Source: Demequina lignilytica | GTDB taxonomy: Bacteria > Actinomycetota > Actinomycetes > Actinomycetales > Demequinaceae | Length of the DNA stretch: 64,000 bases | Assembly: GCF_030418305.1 (NCBI RefSeq) | Contig: NZ_JAUHPX010000005.1 | Span: forward strand, 62,001 to 126,000 | Reading direction: 5' to 3' | In this document: positions 62,918-64,000 of the stretch, piece after piece | Position numbering within the stretch: position 1 is the first letter of the stretch | Layout of the letters: every line of letters begins with the position of its first letter | The notes under the pieces: model-generated | Database searches by the model: none | What the model was told of the DNA's origin: nothing | Seen by the model: only the letters and a program-made list of their open reading frames with translations | Made by a program: the position numbers and the translations under genes

Positions 62918-63693
62918 GAACGGTCCTCCGTGGTCTCCGCGTCCTCGGGGGCGGACGGCGCGGCGCGACCATTGTCGCGTATCCAGCGGGCGACGATGAA
63001 CAGGGCGAAGCCGCCGAAGAGCCACCACTCGACCGCGTACGCCGCGGAGCGGAAGTTGAACTCGGTGGTCGGGGGGAGCGGCTCGAGCGGGGTCCAGCCG
63101 TCGGCGCCCTCGTAGGAGACGAGCACAGCGCTGTACAGGGGCGCGGGCCACAGCTGCGCGAGCTCCGATGTCGCGAGACCGGAGGCCCAGAGCGTGCCGG
63201 GCGCCGGCGCCTCCGTCGGCAGGGAGGCGGCGCCGGTCGAGGCCTCCGCCGCCCGGAGGTACCCGGTGAGCTCGGCCTCGCCGGAGGCGAGCGACGTGGC
63301 GGGATCCTCCCCGTCGGGGCGCCAGCCGACCACCACCGCGAGGGTGGCGGGCTCGCCGGTGCCGGTGGCGTCGCCCGGCACCTCCAGCGCGCGGACGAGC
63401 AGCTCCGCCGCGACCCCGTCCACCTCGCGGCCGGTCACCACGGCGGCATCGGCGTCGAGCCACGTGCCGCTCACCGTCACCTGCCGTCCGAGCGCCTCGC
63501 CCGGGCTCTGCGCGGGCGCGATGACGTCGGCCAGCGGCACGGCCGGCTCCGGCTGCACCGTGCGTCCCGTGGTCTCCGCGCGCGACCACTGCCACCAGCC
63601 CAGCGCGCCGCAGCCCACCACCGCCACGACGCCGACCAGCGCGGCGACGAGCACGCGTCCCCACAGGATCCGCGCGGCGTCCGGAGCGGTCAC
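62914..63693 (-). CDS. SURF1-family protein (cytochrome oxidase assembly)
   Basis: The 259-residue protein has one hydrophobic segment at each end (about residues 15-35 and 222-242) and an exported domain between them, the SURF1 layout. Family features seen are GWWQWSRAETT near the first helix, VTVSGTWLDADAAVVTGREVDG and VVGWRP. SURF1 proteins help insert haem into cytochrome c oxidase. It starts at GTG 63693, overlapping the GGDEF gene stop. Confidence 0.85.
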   Translation of the reverse strand: MTAPDAARILWGRVLVAALVGVVAVVGCGALGWWQWSRAETTGRTVQPEPAVPLADVIAPAQSPGEALGRQVTVSGTWLDADAAVVTGREVDGVAAELLVRALEVPGDATGTGEPATLAVVVGWRPDGEDPATSLASGEAELTGYLRAAEASTGAASLPTEAPAPGTLWASGLATSELAQLWPAPLYSAVLVSYEGADGWTPLEPLPPTTEFNFRSAAYAVEWWLFGGFALFIVARWIRDNGRAAPSAPEDAETTEDRS

Positions 63694-64000
63694 TCCCCGC
63701 CCCGTCGCGACCGCGGCTCATCCAGCGCGACGTCCTGGTCCGTCGCGCGCGCGGTGCGGGTCATCACGCGGTCGCGGCCGGCCTGCTTGGCGTCGTAGAG
63801 CGCATCGTCGGCGCGCTTGACCACCCGGTGCGCGACGTCGTCGCCGGCGCTGTCGGACACGCCGATCGACATGGTGACGGGATGGACGTGGTCGCCGCAG
63901 GGGATCGGCTCGTCGCCGACAAGGTGCCTCATGCGCTCCATCATGGTGCGTGCGTCGTCGAGGCCCGTGTCGGCGAGGACGAAGATGAACTCCTCCCCGC
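63690..64000 (-). CDS. GGDEF diguanylate cyclase (C-terminal part, cut by window edge)
   Basis: The window shows the last 103 codons of a GGDEF domain. The edge falls in the active-site motif: GEEF is visible with the first Gly codon incomplete, followed by FVLADTGLDDARTMMERM, MSIGVSDSAGDDV and ADDALYDAKQAGRDRV. The motif is therefore GGEEF-like and could make cyclic di-GMP. No inhibitory RxxD site can be checked. It is the first gene seen of a four-gene overlapping chain leading to guaA. Confidence 0.87.
   Translation of the reverse strand, partial: GEEFIFVLADTGLDDARTMMERMRHLVGDEPIPCGDHVHPVTMSIGVSDSAGDDVAHRVVKRADDALYDAKQAGRDRVMTRTARATDQDVALDEPRSRRGGE

Overview
This window is ordinary, densely packed chromosomal DNA from a very GC-rich actinobacterium. 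The evidence is the strong G/C third-position bias, an AdnA/AdnB-type helicase-nuclease pair, the actinobacterial families DUF3107, DUF3017, DUF3152, DUF3817 and DUF6350, LuxR-type two-component pairs, and many leaderless start codons placed 6-7 nt after a TANNNT -10 box. The gene content suggests Micrococcales (a Cellulomonas- or Demequina-like organism), but the genus cannot be fixed from sequence alone. I support 58 protein genes. I see no rRNA, tRNA, CRISPR array, insertion sequence, prophage or replication origin, and no gene-free stretch longer than 300 bp.

Layout. 1-4042: an adnB-like (cut by the edge) and adnA-like double-strand-break resection pair. 4080-12822: a degenerate DUF3152 protein, DUF3107, a DEAD-box RNA helicase, a PHP phosphoesterase, aminopeptidase P, a lone DUF3800 protein, an LLM flavin oxidoreductase and a MocR regulator divergent from a PLP decarboxylase. 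12921-20882: the decarboxylase, a soluble MgtE_N/CBS protein with DUF1003, Mrp, a divergent galactokinase-like kinase and exonuclease III. 20958-25645: one-carbon genes (glyA-folD behind a ZTP riboswitch, and purU). 25840-34268: an N-acetylglucosamine/chitooligosaccharide locus, consisting of a ROK regulator with its own operator, a sugar-binding lipoprotein, two permeases, a GH3 enzyme, a zinc-less ROK kinase, nagB and a compact nagA. 34472-37977: a wall-polymer polymerase-glycosyltransferase fusion and a sulfotransferase. 38000-47843: TCA genes (mdh, icd, sucD, sucC), aquaporin, purN-purH-DUF3017 and a DUF6350 membrane protein. 47997-60948: a two-component pair divergent from an MMPL exporter, lactate dehydrogenase, PcrA, a lipoprotein and a second two-component pair divergent from a PspC protein. 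60961-64000: an overlapping chain GGDEF-SURF1-DUF3817-guaA.

How the genes connect. ZTP sensing at glyA-folD fits with purN, purH and purU, which all depend on formyl- or methylene-tetrahydrofolate. The amino-sugar locus takes chitin or cell-wall fragments to fructose-6-phosphate; the transporter ATPase must be encoded elsewhere. icd and sucC share the same ribosome-binding leader.

No obvious new multi-gene defence or mobile system is present. The most unusual signals are non-coding: (i) a 9-mer, GGACGATGC, found by hand 26 times on either strand, 12 of them in the small intergenic fraction and sometimes as hairpins; (ii) two near-identical-length long palindromes at 41341 and 45661 that keep their stem through paired substitutions; (iii) a 106-bp structured block between purU and nagA; (iv) a 20-bp perfect palindrome upstream of sucC. 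Protein-level oddities are a Walker A lysine loss in the AdnA-like subunit, a DUF3152 protein without its protease motif and a ROK kinase without its zinc cysteines.
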